Of a DNA stretch of 64,000 nucleotides, positions 10,301 to 18,355 are shown in pieces. Source of the DNA: Streptomyces sp. CB01201 (GTDB lineage: Bacteria; Actinomycetota; Actinomycetes; Streptomycetales; Streptomycetaceae); the NCBI RefSeq assembly GCF_002803085.1, contig NZ_NNBJ01000007.1, positions 310,001 to 374,000 on the forward strand, read 5' to 3'. The first letter of the stretch is position 1, and each line of letters opens with the position of its first letter. A program made the translations under genes and the position numbers. The notes below the pieces were generated by a model. It worked only from the letters and a program-made list of their open reading frames with translations. It did no database searches and was not told where the DNA came from.

Positions 10301-13300
10301 CTCGGCTACCTGGGCCGGCCGGGACTGACCGCCGGCCGGTTCGTCGCGAACCCGTTCACCAACGACGGCACCCGGATGTACCACACGGGCGACCTCGCCC
10401 GCCGCACCCTGGACGGGGAGCTGGAGTTCACCGGCCGCGCCGACGACCAGGTCCAGCTCAAGGGCTTCCGCATCGAGCTCGGCGAGGTCGAATCCGCGAT
10501 CCGTGACCTGCCGGGCGTCACCGACGTGGCCGTCACCGTCGCGGACAGCGGCGACCACCTGGTCGCGCACGTCGTGGGCGAGGTGCCCGGCACACTCTCC
10601 GCGCTCCTCGCGGACAAGCTGCCCGTGCACATGGTGCCGGGCCGGGTCCTGCCGGTGGACGCGCTGCCGCTGACCGTCAACGGCAAGCTCGACCGCAAGG
10701 CCCTGATCGCGCGGGCCGCACACGACGAGACCCCCGCCGCCGTCACCGACTCCGCCCTCTCCTCGCTCGTCGCGCTCTTCGCCGAGACGCTCAACCACCC
10801 GGACGCGGACGCCGACACCGACTTCTTCGGCGCCGGCGGCGACAGCATCGTCGCCATCACCGTGGTCAACCGGGCCCGGGCGCTCGGCCTGCCGATCGCG
10901 CCCCGCGACGTGTTCCTGCACAAGACCCCGCGGGCGCTCGCCGCACTCCTCGCCACCCGCGCCCCGCGGACCCCCGCGGCCCCGCCCGCCGCCGGGCCCG
11001 CGCCCCGCGAGGACGGCCCGCTGCCGGCCACCCCGATCATCCTGCGCCAGCGCGAACTGGGCGGCTCCCTGGATCGGTTCGCCCAGGCGCGGACGCTGGA
11101 GGTGGCCGAAGGCACCCCGCCCGCCGCCATCGAGCGCGCCGCCTCCGCGCTGCTCGCCGCCCACCCCGCCCTGCGGATGCGGCTGACCACCGAACACGGC
11201 GTGTGGTCCCTGGCGACCGAACCCGCCCGCGAGGCCGTCCTGCTGCGCCCGGACACGGCGGACGCCGAGGCCGCCGCGAACGAGGCCGCGGGATCGCTCG
11301 ACCCGGAGGCGGGCAACGTCGCCGCGTTCTCCTGGCTCGCAGGGAGGAGCACCCTGGTGCTCACCGTGCACCACATCGCGGTGGACGCGGTGTCCTGGCT
11401 GATCCTGCTCGACGACCTGGCCGCCGCCCTGCGCGGAGAGGCGCTCGCCCCGGCGACCACGTCCTACGCCCAGTACGCCGAGGCGCTGACCCTGCGCTCC
11501 GCCGTCGACGCCGAAGGCCTCGGCCACTGGATCGACACGCTCCAGGCGCCCCCGCTGCTGCCCGCGCTCAGCGGTCCGCCGCGCGAGACCACGGTGGTGC
11601 TCGGCCCCGACGCCAGCGACCGCGTGACACGGACCGCGCCCGCCGCCCTCGGCATCGCGCTGACCGAGCTGCTGTGCGGAGCCCTGCGCACCGCCCTGAC
11701 CGAGGTCCAGGAGTCGCCCACCGATCTGGCGGTCGAACTGGAACGGCACGGCCGCTTCCCGGTGCTCCCGCACCACGACTACACCCGCACGGTCGGCTGG
11801 TTCACCGCCATCGCACCCGTCCGGCTCACCGCGCACACCGACCCCGTCGCCGCGGCCCGTGAACTCGCCGAGCGCCAGCCCGACGAGGCCGGACACCTCG
11901 CCTACGGGCGGCTGCGCCACCTCAACCCGCAGACGGCGCCGCTGCTTTCGGGCCGCCCGCAGGTGCTGTTCAACTACCTCGGCCGGGGCGGCGAATCACA
12001 GGTGCCGCACATCACCGGCGGCGACCAGGGCAGCCCGTACGCCGTGGAGGTCAACGCCTGGACGGACGCGGCCACCGGCAGCCTGCACGCCGCCTTCACG
12101 CTCGCCGAGGAGATCCCCGACGCGATCACCACGCACTGGCTGCGCGCCCTGGAGCGGATCGCGGACGCGGCCGCGACGGCCGAGCGCACCGCCCCGGTCA
12201 CCCCGCTCCAGCGCGGCCTGTACTTCCAGGCCCAGCTGGCGGGCTCGGCCGGGCACTACGTCGCGCAGAGCTACTTCGCCTTCGACCGGCGCCTGGACAC
12301 CGACGCGCTGGCCGAGGCCATGGCCTCGGTGATCGCCCGGCACCCGGTGGTCGGCGCCGGCTTCGCCACCGACGACGACGGCAACCCGGTCCAGGTCCTC
12401 AAGGCCGGCCGCCGGATCGACGTGCACACGGTCGAGCTGTCCACCGAGGCGGAGGTGGAGGCCCTGCGCGTCCGCGACCGCAACACCGGGTTCGACCCGG
12501 CCGAGCCGCCGCTGATCCGGCTCACCGTGGTCCGGCTGCCGGACGGCCGCGACGGCCTGCTCCTCAGCTACCACCTGCTGCTGTGGGACGGCTGGTCCCG
12601 CGAGATCGTGCTGCGCGACCTGTTCACCGCCTACGAGGCCGTCCGCAGCGGCGAACAGCCGGACACGCGTCCGGCCACGCCCGGGTTCGAGGACTGCGCC
12701 CGCGCGATCGCCGCCAAGGACCAGGCCGCGTCAGAGCGGTTCTGGGCCGAGCACCTGGCCGGGCTCCCGGGCCCGACCCTGCTCGCCGGACCGGCGCCCG
12801 CCCTCTCCGAGGACCTGCCGCCCGCACTCGTGCACACGCTCTCCCACGAGCGGTCGCAGCTGCTGCGGGAGGCGGCCAGGACCCACGGTGTCACCCTGAA
12901 CTCCCTCCTGACCGGCGCGTTCGGGCTGCTGCTCGGAGCCCGCACGGGCCGCGGTGACGCGGTGTTCGGCGTCACCGTCTCGGGGCGCGAGGGCGAGGGC
13001 CTGTCCGACGTCGTCGGCGTGCTGCTCAACACCGTGCCGATGTGGACCCGGGCGCGGCCGGACGACACCGTCGGCGCCTATCTGGCGGCCGTGCAGAGCG
13101 ACCGGGTCGCGGCCATGGAGCACGAGCACCTCGGGCTCGGCGAGATCCAGCGGGCCGGCGGGCACGACGCGCTGTTCGACAACCTCTTCGTGCTCCAGAA
13201 CTTCCTGGACATGGACGCGTTCGCCGAGATGAACGCCCGCCACGGCATCACCGCGGTGAAGTCCGACGACTCCACGCACTACCCCTTCACCTGGGTCGTC

Positions 13301-15250
13301 ACCCCCGGCGACCGCCTCACGGTCAAGCTGGAGCACCGCCACGGCGACAGCGCCGCTGCCCGGCGCCTCCTCGACGACTACGTACGTGTCCTCGCGGACC
13401 TCGCCGGCTCCACCGGACCGGTGGGCGCGCTGCGGGGCCTCGGCCCCGCGCCCGAGCCCGCCGGGCGGACCGGCATCGGCACCGACACCGTGGTCGACCG
13501 GTTCGACCTGGCGGCCGACCGGGCGCCCGGACGCACCGCACTGGTCTCGCACGGCCGGAGCATGACCTTCGCCGAACTCCAGCTCCGCAGCCGTGAGTTG
13601 GCGGGCGTGCTGGCCGCTCGGGGCATCGGCCCCGAGCGGACCGTGGGTCTCGCGATCCCGCGCTCCCTGGACTCCATCGTGGCGCTGTTCGCGGTGCTGC
13701 GCACCGGAGCCGCGTACGTACCGCTGGAGCTGGACCACCCCGACGAGCGGATCGCCGCGATCGTCGAGGACGCCCGCCCCGACGTGGTCCTCACCGTGAG
13801 GGCCGTCTCGCGGCGCCTGACCGGCGAGCTGATCGAGCTGGACCGCCCGCTGCCGCAGGCCGAGCCGTTCACGACGTTCGCGCCGCACGACCCGCAGCGC
13901 CTTCGCCACCCCGCGTACACGATCTACACCTCCGGTTCGACCGGGAAGCCCAAGGGCGTCGTGACCGAGTACGCCGGCCTCACCAACATGCTGATCAACC
14001 ACCAGCGCCGGATCTTCGAGCCGGTCCTCGCCGAGCACGGACACCGGATCTTCAAGATCGCCCACACCGTGTCCTTCGCCTTCGACATGTCGTGGGAGGA
14101 GCTGCTGTGGCTCGCCGACGGCCACGAGGTGCACATCTGCGACGAGGAACTGCGCCGGGACGCGCCCGCCCTGGTCGAGTACTGCGGCGAGCACGGGGTC
14201 GACGTCGTCAACGTGACGCCGACCTACGCCCAGCAACTGGTGGCGGAGGGGCTGCTCGACAACCCGGCCCGGCGCCCCGCGCTGGTCCTCCTCGGCGGCG
14301 AGGCGGTCACCCCGGCCCTGTGGCGGCGGCTCGCCGACACCGAGGGGACGGTGGGCTACAACCTGTACGGCCCGACCGAGTACACCATCAACACCCTGGG
14401 CGTCGGCACCTTCGAGTGCCAGGACCCGGTGGTGGGCGTGGCCATCGACAACACCGACGTGTACGTCCTCGACCCGTGGCTGCGGCCGCTGCCCGACGGC
14501 GTCCCCGGCGAGCTCTACGTCGCGGGCCTCGGCATCGCCCGGGGCTATCTCGGCCAGCCGGCCCAGACCGCGCACCGGTTCGTGGCCTCCCCCTTCGGCG
14601 GGCCCGGCGAGCGGATGTACCGCACCGGGGACCTGGTGGTCCGCCGCCCCGACGGGAACCTGATGTACCTGGGCCGCACCGACCAGCAGGTCAAGATCCG
14701 CGGACACCGGGTCGAACTCGGCGAGGTCGAGGCCGCGTTCACCGCGCACCCGGCGGTGGCCTTCACCGCCGCCGTCGCCCAGCCCGACCCGCAGGTCGAC
14801 GGCGCCCACCGGCTGGCCGCCTACCTCGTGCTCGACGAGGGCGCCGACCTGGCGGCGGTCGCCGCCGAGGTGGGCAAGCGCCTTCCGGACTTCCTGCGCC
14901 CGACGCACTACGCCCAGGTGGACAGCATCCCGCTCACCGTGAACGGGAAGGCCGACACGAAGGCCCTGCCCGAGCCGAAGCCGCTCGGTGCGCTGACCAC
15001 TTCGGGTGAGCGCGGCCCGGAGACCGGGACCGAGGTGCTGGTCTGCGAGTACTTCGCGGAGACCCTGGACCTGGACGACGACGAGGTGAGCGCCGTGGGT
15101 GACTTCATGGCCCTCGGCGGACACTCCATGCTGGCCGTACGACTGGTCGGGCTCCTGCGCCGGGAGTTCGGCCCGGTGATCACGATCCGTGATCTCTTCA
15201 CCCTGCGAACCCCGGAAGCGATGGCCCGTCACATCGATGAGCACTCCTGA
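4325..15250 (+). CDS. cchH: Trimodular siderophore NRPS (coelichelin synthetase type)
   Basis: A 3641-residue cytosolic NRPS with domain order A1-PCP1-E1, C2-A2-PCP2-E2, C3-A3-PCP3 and no thioesterase. Landmarks: A1 FTSGSTGRPKG near 5192; PCP1 LGGDSI near 6358; E1 HHVVIDGVSW near 6879; C2 HHLIADGWS near 8311; A2 YTSGSTGRPKG near 9676; PCP2 GGDSI near 10837; E2 HHIAVDAVSW near 11371; A3 YTSGSTGKPKG near 13924; PCP3 LGGHSM near 15116. The ten-residue codes read DINYWGGIGK, DFWNVGMVHK and DMENLGLINK, which I recall as N-formyl-hydroxyornithine, Thr and hydroxyornithine. C3 reads HLLLWDG (2750-2756), with Leu at the catalytic His position. A GTG at 4298 also lies in frame, but it directly abuts the iron box and has no room for an RBS. 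The ATG at 4325 is chosen. Length matches my memory of CchH. Confidence 0.95.
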   Translation: MMEPSARLVLFSPTRLADARRRLGGHSDRTVAEAAAIGLAHWASGRSPDGIDLTPGTLFADVLGWVDNGGTASGGWQVGEAAPDGIRITVPDGVDVSDAQRALDDLADFPDRPLGTIAPCGAPERLAALAEWNDTGADRVRPTVVEMFREQVRLRPDAVAIVDEHRSLTYREAAEKSAQLAHRIRGLGLGAEQVVGISLGRSAEMVVGLLGVLQAGCAFVPLDPQWPAARRAVVIDDARVAVQLNGSGEHDPAEPAAVAVDLDDWQHGSHPVDCPQVAFHGDALAYVIFTSGSTGRPKGAMIRHEAISERLLWQVEEILHFGHDDASLFKAPLSFDISINEIFLPLVCGARLVILRPGGERDPHHMLSVIAEQRVTFTYLVSSMLDVLLEIAGDSGRLDSLRHVWCGGEVLTPELYERFRTRLGIPMYHGYGPAETTIGVSHVIYRGEAERLSTSIGRANPNTQLYVLDDELRPVPTGVGGELYVGGFLLGRGYVGAPGLTAARFVANPFADDGSRLYRTGDLARYAPDGSLDFLGRADNQVKIRGMRLELEDVEAGLAEHPEVRHTCVVAKKNSAGGTYLVGYVIPAAGHEGLRADEVRDWAAGHLVEYMVPAHVVVMREFPLTANGKLDRRALPEPEIVTGSFVRPATDDERIVCQAVAAVLRLDEVGVDQDFFQLGGDSILAISLLSALREAGLYVSAGQIFANSVLGALAAVASREDTTGVDHGDIATGPVTGSPIVQWLGENTDAIDGFVQSVVLNTPADLTADTLGAVLGAVVARHDMLRARLVRGDRWSFDIPEAGQDTADWQQSDLPLDACVALATEGLDPDNGVMLRAVWRREARQLVVVIHHVVIDGVSWRVLMDDLATAWRRASAGETVELPPVGTSFRRWTQLLQSADFTADRAHFERPLPGPDAPLGRRAPSAADTVERERQRTFTVGPELTAALLGEVPARFHAGVNDVLLTALAVTLARLRRDRGQNQTFAHIELEGHGREARHVAAAAGVEPDLSRTVGWFTTLFPVTVDPGTADDFTDPRYLAAALKAVKEDLARVPGNGLSYGALRHLADASFTAPAPQVLFNYLGRFDAGAAGDWQLAATTGQLGEKRDPRMRLPRALEFNAIAEPAASGAYELVTTVSWPDGMFTDEDMETLGAYFRGALAGLAALDQGGHSPSDFPLVRLTQADVDELDGPGLRDILPLTPLQEGLYFHSVFDDDSAGNYVEQQLLTLEGELDADRLKAAATRLFTLYPNLAARFTAPADGRVVSVLEGAVEAPFTTIERPGITDAEIREHAERDRRAGFDLATGPLMRFTLFRDPESGRAVLVQTVHHLIADGWSVPPMLRALLAEYHAPGTVYPAGGFADYVGWLAGRDADESDRVWAGELAGLPGPSLVAKEHTPSGRFADTLVEPADGLDAAVRAAGVTLSVAVHSAWALTLGDILKSADVVFGSTVSGRDADVPGIGDMVGLFINTVPLRARWGAGTTARELLAAVREHQGAVLPHQHVSLARIGRQAGVGPLFDTLVVFDVATDVTALRSPGDTLAVTGLVNEGAPHYPLTLVVERALDGRPRFNLIYDAELLRESSAQDILRRFSGTLTALLGRPDAPVAALVPQAAETPAPITPATLGALFDAAARRDPAATAVTQCALDGTTRSLTYGELASAKDELAATLRAAGVRPGRRVAVAVPRTIEQVVALVAIVSAGGAYVPLDTAYPDERLAYVLADAAPQVVLVDPEQRERFTALLAKAGVPARVLVQGDEPPQDAAGTQAPAAPVTWHDPAYVIYTSGSTGRPKGVVVPHSSVVTLLANTRPDMDFGPADVWVQFHSYSFDFAVWELWGALVHGGELLVPDYGLTRSPVDFRRLVHERGVTVLNQTPSAFYQFIEADRLASEPLRRLRRVVFGGEALDLGRLRGWVERYGTGTPELVNMYGITETTVHVTHRVLTDDDFGPGDDVSPIGGALPGLVTHLLDDRLAPVPPGQEGAIYVAGDQVSLGYLGRPGLTAGRFVANPFTNDGTRMYHTGDLARRTLDGELEFTGRADDQVQLKGFRIELGEVESAIRDLPGVTDVAVTVADSGDHLVAHVVGEVPGTLSALLADKLPVHMVPGRVLPVDALPLTVNGKLDRKALIARAAHDETPAAVTDSALSSLVALFAETLNHPDADADTDFFGAGGDSIVAITVVNRARALGLPIAPRDVFLHKTPRALAALLATRAPRTPAAPPAAGPAPREDGPLPATPIILRQRELGGSLDRFAQARTLEVAEGTPPAAIERAASALLAAHPALRMRLTTEHGVWSLATEPAREAVLLRPDTADAEAAANEAAGSLDPEAGNVAAFSWLAGRSTLVLTVHHIAVDAVSWLILLDDLAAALRGEALAPATTSYAQYAEALTLRSAVDAEGLGHWIDTLQAPPLLPALSGPPRETTVVLGPDASDRVTRTAPAALGIALTELLCGALRTALTEVQESPTDLAVELERHGRFPVLPHHDYTRTVGWFTAIAPVRLTAHTDPVAAARELAERQPDEAGHLAYGRLRHLNPQTAPLLSGRPQVLFNYLGRGGESQVPHITGGDQGSPYAVEVNAWTDAATGSLHAAFTLAEEIPDAITTHWLRALERIADAAATAERTAPVTPLQRGLYFQAQLAGSAGHYVAQSYFAFDRRLDTDALAEAMASVIARHPVVGAGFATDDDGNPVQVLKAGRRIDVHTVELSTEAEVEALRVRDRNTGFDPAEPPLIRLTVVRLPDGRDGLLLSYHLLLWDGWSREIVLRDLFTAYEAVRSGEQPDTRPATPGFEDCARAIAAKDQAASERFWAEHLAGLPGPTLLAGPAPALSEDLPPALVHTLSHERSQLLREAARTHGVTLNSLLTGAFGLLLGARTGRGDAVFGVTVSGREGEGLSDVVGVLLNTVPMWTRARPDDTVGAYLAAVQSDRVAAMEHEHLGLGEIQRAGGHDALFDNLFVLQNFLDMDAFAEMNARHGITAVKSDDSTHYPFTWVVTPGDRLTVKLEHRHGDSAAARRLLDDYVRVLADLAGSTGPVGALRGLGPAPEPAGRTGIGTDTVVDRFDLAADRAPGRTALVSHGRSMTFAELQLRSRELAGVLAARGIGPERTVGLAIPRSLDSIVALFAVLRTGAAYVPLELDHPDERIAAIVEDARPDVVLTVRAVSRRLTGELIELDRPLPQAEPFTTFAPHDPQRLRHPAYTIYTSGSTGKPKGVVTEYAGLTNMLINHQRRIFEPVLAEHGHRIFKIAHTVSFAFDMSWEELLWLADGHEVHICDEELRRDAPALVEYCGEHGVDVVNVTPTYAQQLVAEGLLDNPARRPALVLLGGEAVTPALWRRLADTEGTVGYNLYGPTEYTINTLGVGTFECQDPVVGVAIDNTDVYVLDPWLRPLPDGVPGELYVAGLGIARGYLGQPAQTAHRFVASPFGGPGERMYRTGDLVVRRPDGNLMYLGRTDQQVKIRGHRVELGEVEAAFTAHPAVAFTAAVAQPDPQVDGAHRLAAYLVLDEGADLAAVAAEVGKRLPDFLRPTHYAQVDSIPLTVNGKADTKALPEPKPLGALTTSGERGPETGTEVLVCEYFAETLDLDDDEVSAVGDFMALGGHSMLAVRLVGLLRREFGPVITIRDLFTLRTPEAMARHIDEHS

Positions 15251-16937
15251 CGTCCAGCGATCCCGCCCGGGATCCGACATCCTTCGGACGGCGATACGCC
15301 GCAACGTCGGCGCGATGGTCTGGGGCACCGTCCTCATGGGCCTCTACCAGGCCGGTGAGACCGCCTTCCCCATCGCGCTCGGCCTGATCGTCGAGCACAC
15401 GATGCGGGAGCGCAGCGCCGGAGCGCTCGCGCTGTCCGTCGCGGCGCTCGCCGTGATCATCACGACGGTGTCCCTGTCGTGGCGGTTCGGGATGCGCATC
15501 CTGCAGAAGGCCAACACGACCGAGGCCCACCGCTGGAGGGTGCGGGTCGCGGCCTGCGGCCTCCAGCCGGTGGCCCGCAGGACGGGCCTGAAGTCCGGCG
15601 AGGTGCTGACCATCGCCACCGAGGACGCCGACCAGACGGCCGACATCGTCGAGGTGGTGCCGATCCTGATCAGCTCGATGATCTCGCTGCTGATCGCGGC
15701 GGTCGCCCTCGGCATGGCCAGTCTCCGGCTCGGGCTGCTCGTCATGGCGGGAACCGTGGCGATCCTCTCGGTGCTCAGCCTGATGTCCCGGCGCATCGGC
15801 AGCAGCACCAAGGAGCAGCAGGCCCGGGTGGCGCGCGCGGGTGCGAAGGTCGCCGACCTGATCACCGGCCTGCGCCCGCTGCACGGCTTCGGCGGCAACC
15901 ACGCGGCGTTCCGGTCCTACCGGAAGGTCAGCACGGAGGCCAAGGAGCAGTCGGTCACCGTCGCCCGGGTCAACGGCGTCTACGCGGGAACCGCGTTGGG
16001 CCTCAACGCGATCCTCGCGGTCTCGGTCACCCTGACGGCCGGCTGGCTGGCCTTCGACGGGCAGATCGACATCGGGCAGCTGGTCATGGCCGTGGGCCTC
16101 GCGCAGTTCATCATGGAGCCGCTCAAGCAGTTCTCGGACATGCCCAAGTACGTGATGATGGCCCGCGCCTCGGCCGAGCGGATGGCCCTGGTGCTCTCCG
16201 CCCCGGCGGTGGCGGACCCGGGTACCGGGCGTGCGGCCCCGGGCGGTGACCTGGAGATCGACTGCGTACGGTACGGGTCTCTCCAGGGGCTGAAGTTCCA
16301 GGTGCCGGCGGGGGAGTTCACGGCGATCGCGGCCTACCAGCCGCGGGCGGCGGCCGAACTCGCCTCCGTCCTCGCCCTCCAGGTCCCGCCGGAGGCCTAC
16401 GGGGGAGTGGTACGGGTCGGCGGGCGTGAACTCGCCGGGCTCACGGTGGACTCGGTCCGCGAGCACATCCTGGTGAACCCGTACGACGGGGAGATCTTCG
16501 CCGGGACGCTGCGGTCGAACATCGACCCGTCGGGGACGAGCCGGACGCTGTCCGAGGCGGTCGAGGCGTCCTTGCTGACCGATGTCGTCGCCCTGCACCG
16601 CGAAGGGCTCGACTACGAGGTGCGCGACCGGGGCGCGAACCTGTCCGGGGGGCAGCGTCAACGGCTGTCCCTGGCAAGGGCGTTGGCCGCCGACACGGAC
16701 GTGCTCGTGCTGCGCGATCCGACGACGGCGGTGGACGCCGTCACCGAGCAGCTCATCGCGCGCAACATCGCCGAGCTGCGCCGGGGCCGCACCACCCTCG
16801 TGATCACCAGCAGTCCGGCCCTGCTCGACGCGGCCGACCGGGTCCTGGTGGTCGACGACGGAGTCGTCACCGCCGAGGGCACCCACCGCAAGCTGCTGGC
16901 CACCGACCCGGCGTACAGCCTGGCCGTCACCAGATGA
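15237..16937 (+). CDS. cchI: ABC half-exporter with intact signature but degenerate Walker A/B
   Basis: A 566-residue TMD-NBD half-transporter. The ATG at 15237 overlaps the NRPS 3' end by 14 bp, so it is probably translationally coupled. TMD segments fill roughly residues 15-310. In the NBD the P-loop position reads AYQPRAAAE (366-374), with every Gly and the Lys lost. The Walker B Asp-Glu is Arg493-Asp494, the Q-loop Gln is absent (ILVNPYD) and the switch His is Ser (VITSSP). In contrast the signature LSGGQRQR (469-476) and D-loop (TAVD) are canonical. Alone it could not bind ATP normally. Paired with the half-exporter at 2480-4267 it completes one consensus site. Role in siderophore export is inferred from context. 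Confidence 0.9.
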   Translation: MSTPDVQRSRPGSDILRTAIRRNVGAMVWGTVLMGLYQAGETAFPIALGLIVEHTMRERSAGALALSVAALAVIITTVSLSWRFGMRILQKANTTEAHRWRVRVAACGLQPVARRTGLKSGEVLTIATEDADQTADIVEVVPILISSMISLLIAAVALGMASLRLGLLVMAGTVAILSVLSLMSRRIGSSTKEQQARVARAGAKVADLITGLRPLHGFGGNHAAFRSYRKVSTEAKEQSVTVARVNGVYAGTALGLNAILAVSVTLTAGWLAFDGQIDIGQLVMAVGLAQFIMEPLKQFSDMPKYVMMARASAERMALVLSAPAVADPGTGRAAPGGDLEIDCVRYGSLQGLKFQVPAGEFTAIAAYQPRAAAELASVLALQVPPEAYGGVVRVGGRELAGLTVDSVREHILVNPYDGEIFAGTLRSNIDPSGTSRTLSEAVEASLLTDVVALHREGLDYEVRDRGANLSGGQRQRLSLARALAADTDVLVLRDPTTAVDAVTEQLIARNIAELRRGRTTLVITSSPALLDAADRVLVVDDGVVTAEGTHRKLLATDPAYSLAVTR

Positions 16938-16950
16938 CCTGGTGAACCAC

Positions 16951-17000
16951 GGCGACGGCCCGGGGCCCGGCGCGCTCGCGCCGGGCCCCGGGCCGTCGCC
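16951..17000. terminator. Perfect 24-bp inverted repeat between convergent cchI and cchJ
   Basis: Bases 16951-16974 and 16977-17000 are exact reverse complements separated by only CT. The hairpin is extremely GC-rich and sits between two converging genes, so a bidirectional terminator is the natural reading. There is no U-tract, as usual in Streptomyces. Confidence 0.8.
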
Positions 17001-17019
17001 GTCGGACGGCTCCCGCCCG

Positions 17020-18162
17020 TCAGGCCAGGGCCCAGGCCACGTCCCTGAGCAGGGCCTGCCGCCAGCCGGCCCGGTCGTGGCCCGCCGCCGACCGCGAAGT
17101 CCGCACGGTCGCGCCGGACTTCTCGGTGAGCGTCTCCACCGCCTCGCAGTGCGGCCGCATGCGCGTCTCGTGCTCGCCCAGGTCGAAGGCGATCCTCAGC
17201 CCGGCCGGCGCGGGGCGCTCCCGCAGCCGCGCCGCGATGGTCCCGCCGACCGGACCGCCCAGCGGATCGGGGCGGTCCTCCGCCCCCGGCTCCCACCAGA
17301 ACGACCCCGACTGGCAGGCGACGCGGGACACCAGCTCCGGGAACTCCAGCGCCGCGTACAGCGCGCTCAGACCGCCCAGACTCTGCCCGGCGACCACCAA
17401 CGTGCCCGTGTCGGCGGGCACTTCACCGCTCGCCACCAGCGGGAGCAGCTCGTCCCGTATCGCCTCCCACCATTGCGGACGGCAGCCGAACTCGCCGAGC
17501 CGGTCCTTGGCCGGCACGAAGACCAGCGTGGCCGGGGGCATGTCGCCCGCCGCGAACGCGGCGTCGAACGCGGTCATCGCCGGATGCAGATGGAGCCAGT
17601 CGTCCCCGTCGAGCAGCAGCACCACCGGCCCGCCGCCGCCCACCGGATGGACCCGCACGGTGCGCCGCCCGCCGAGGCGTTCACTGGCCCAGCGGATACG
17701 GGCCCGGGGCAGGGGCAGCACGTCGGAGGCGTCGACGGCCGGCCAGTGCGGCTGGGGCGGTGCGTCCGGGGTGGCGGCGATGGACCGCTCGCCGCCGGCC
17801 CCGACCGGGTTGTACGGATCGGCGTACGCCCCGTCGTCCGTGCGGAACCGATAGGTCACCCGCAGCCGCGCGGGCATGCACACCTCGGCGTACCAGCAGT
17901 CGGTGTCGTGCCACCGGACCAGCGGCACCGGATCCGACCAGCTCTCGAACTCGACGACCGCCGGGGCGCCCCGCCACCGGAACAAGGTGGTCCAACCTCC
18001 GTCGCCGGAGGGCACGCTGACCGGAGCCGCCGCCCAGAACTCGTCGGTGCCGGGCGCACCGGGCAGGCCGAACCTGCCGAACGGGCCGTCCGGGACGGCC
18101 GGGGAACCGGCGGGGACGTCGATCGGGACGAGGCTCCCCGGTCGTGGTCCGGATGCGTGCAT
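17020..18162 (-). CDS. cchJ: Siderophore esterase / enterochelin esterase-like hydrolase
   Basis: A 380-residue alpha/beta hydrolase of the Fes/IroE type. An N-terminal all-beta region (about 1-160) precedes the catalytic domain. The nucleophile elbow is GQSLGG and the likely catalytic His lies in SAAGHDRAGWRQAL near the C terminus. The cofactor-free hydrolase could release the peptide from the NRPS, which has no thioesterase, or cleave ferric siderophore after uptake. Both roles are inference. ATG at 18162 has an AAGGAG ribosome binding site 8 bp upstream. It is transcribed toward cchI and diverges from the MbtH gene, sharing an iron box in the 193-bp gap. Confidence 0.85.
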   Translation of the reverse strand: MHASGPRPGSLVPIDVPAGSPAVPDGPFGRFGLPGAPGTDEFWAAAPVSVPSGDGGWTTLFRWRGAPAVVEFESWSDPVPLVRWHDTDCWYAEVCMPARLRVTYRFRTDDGAYADPYNPVGAGGERSIAATPDAPPQPHWPAVDASDVLPLPRARIRWASERLGGRRTVRVHPVGGGGPVVLLLDGDDWLHLHPAMTAFDAAFAAGDMPPATLVFVPAKDRLGEFGCRPQWWEAIRDELLPLVASGEVPADTGTLVVAGQSLGGLSALYAALEFPELVSRVACQSGSFWWEPGAEDRPDPLGGPVGGTIAARLRERPAPAGLRIAFDLGEHETRMRPHCEAVETLTEKSGATVRTSRSAAGHDRAGWRQALLRDVAWALA

Positions 18163-18207
18163 CGGTGTCTCCTTGTGAGGACGAAGGGGAAACGTTAAGC
18201 TCGATGA

Positions 18208-18226
18208 TTAGGTGAGCCTAACCTAA
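18208..18226. promoter_or_regulatory. Near-perfect iron box in the divergent cchJ / mbtH promoter
   Basis: TTAGGTGAGCCTAACCTAA matches the consensus at 18 of 19 positions, the best box in the window. It is 46 bp from the cchJ start and 130 bp from the mbtH start, so one repressor site may control both divergent transcripts. Confidence 0.88.
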
Positions 18227-18355
18227 GCATGGCTCGCCGTATGGCCGATCCCATTCAGACCAACCACCCCCGCGGACACGGCTCCTGCCATCCGGTCGCG
18301 CTCCCGCGCCCCGGGCGTCCGGGCCGGCCCCGTCGGGCTCCAGGAGGAACCCCGC

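Noticed and set aside
4274..11920. Antisense open frame of 2548 codons opposite the NRPS gene
   Set aside because: A shadow of the high-GC NRPS frame. Its translation is low-complexity Gly/Arg/Val-rich with no domains, while the plus strand shows complete NRPS motifs.
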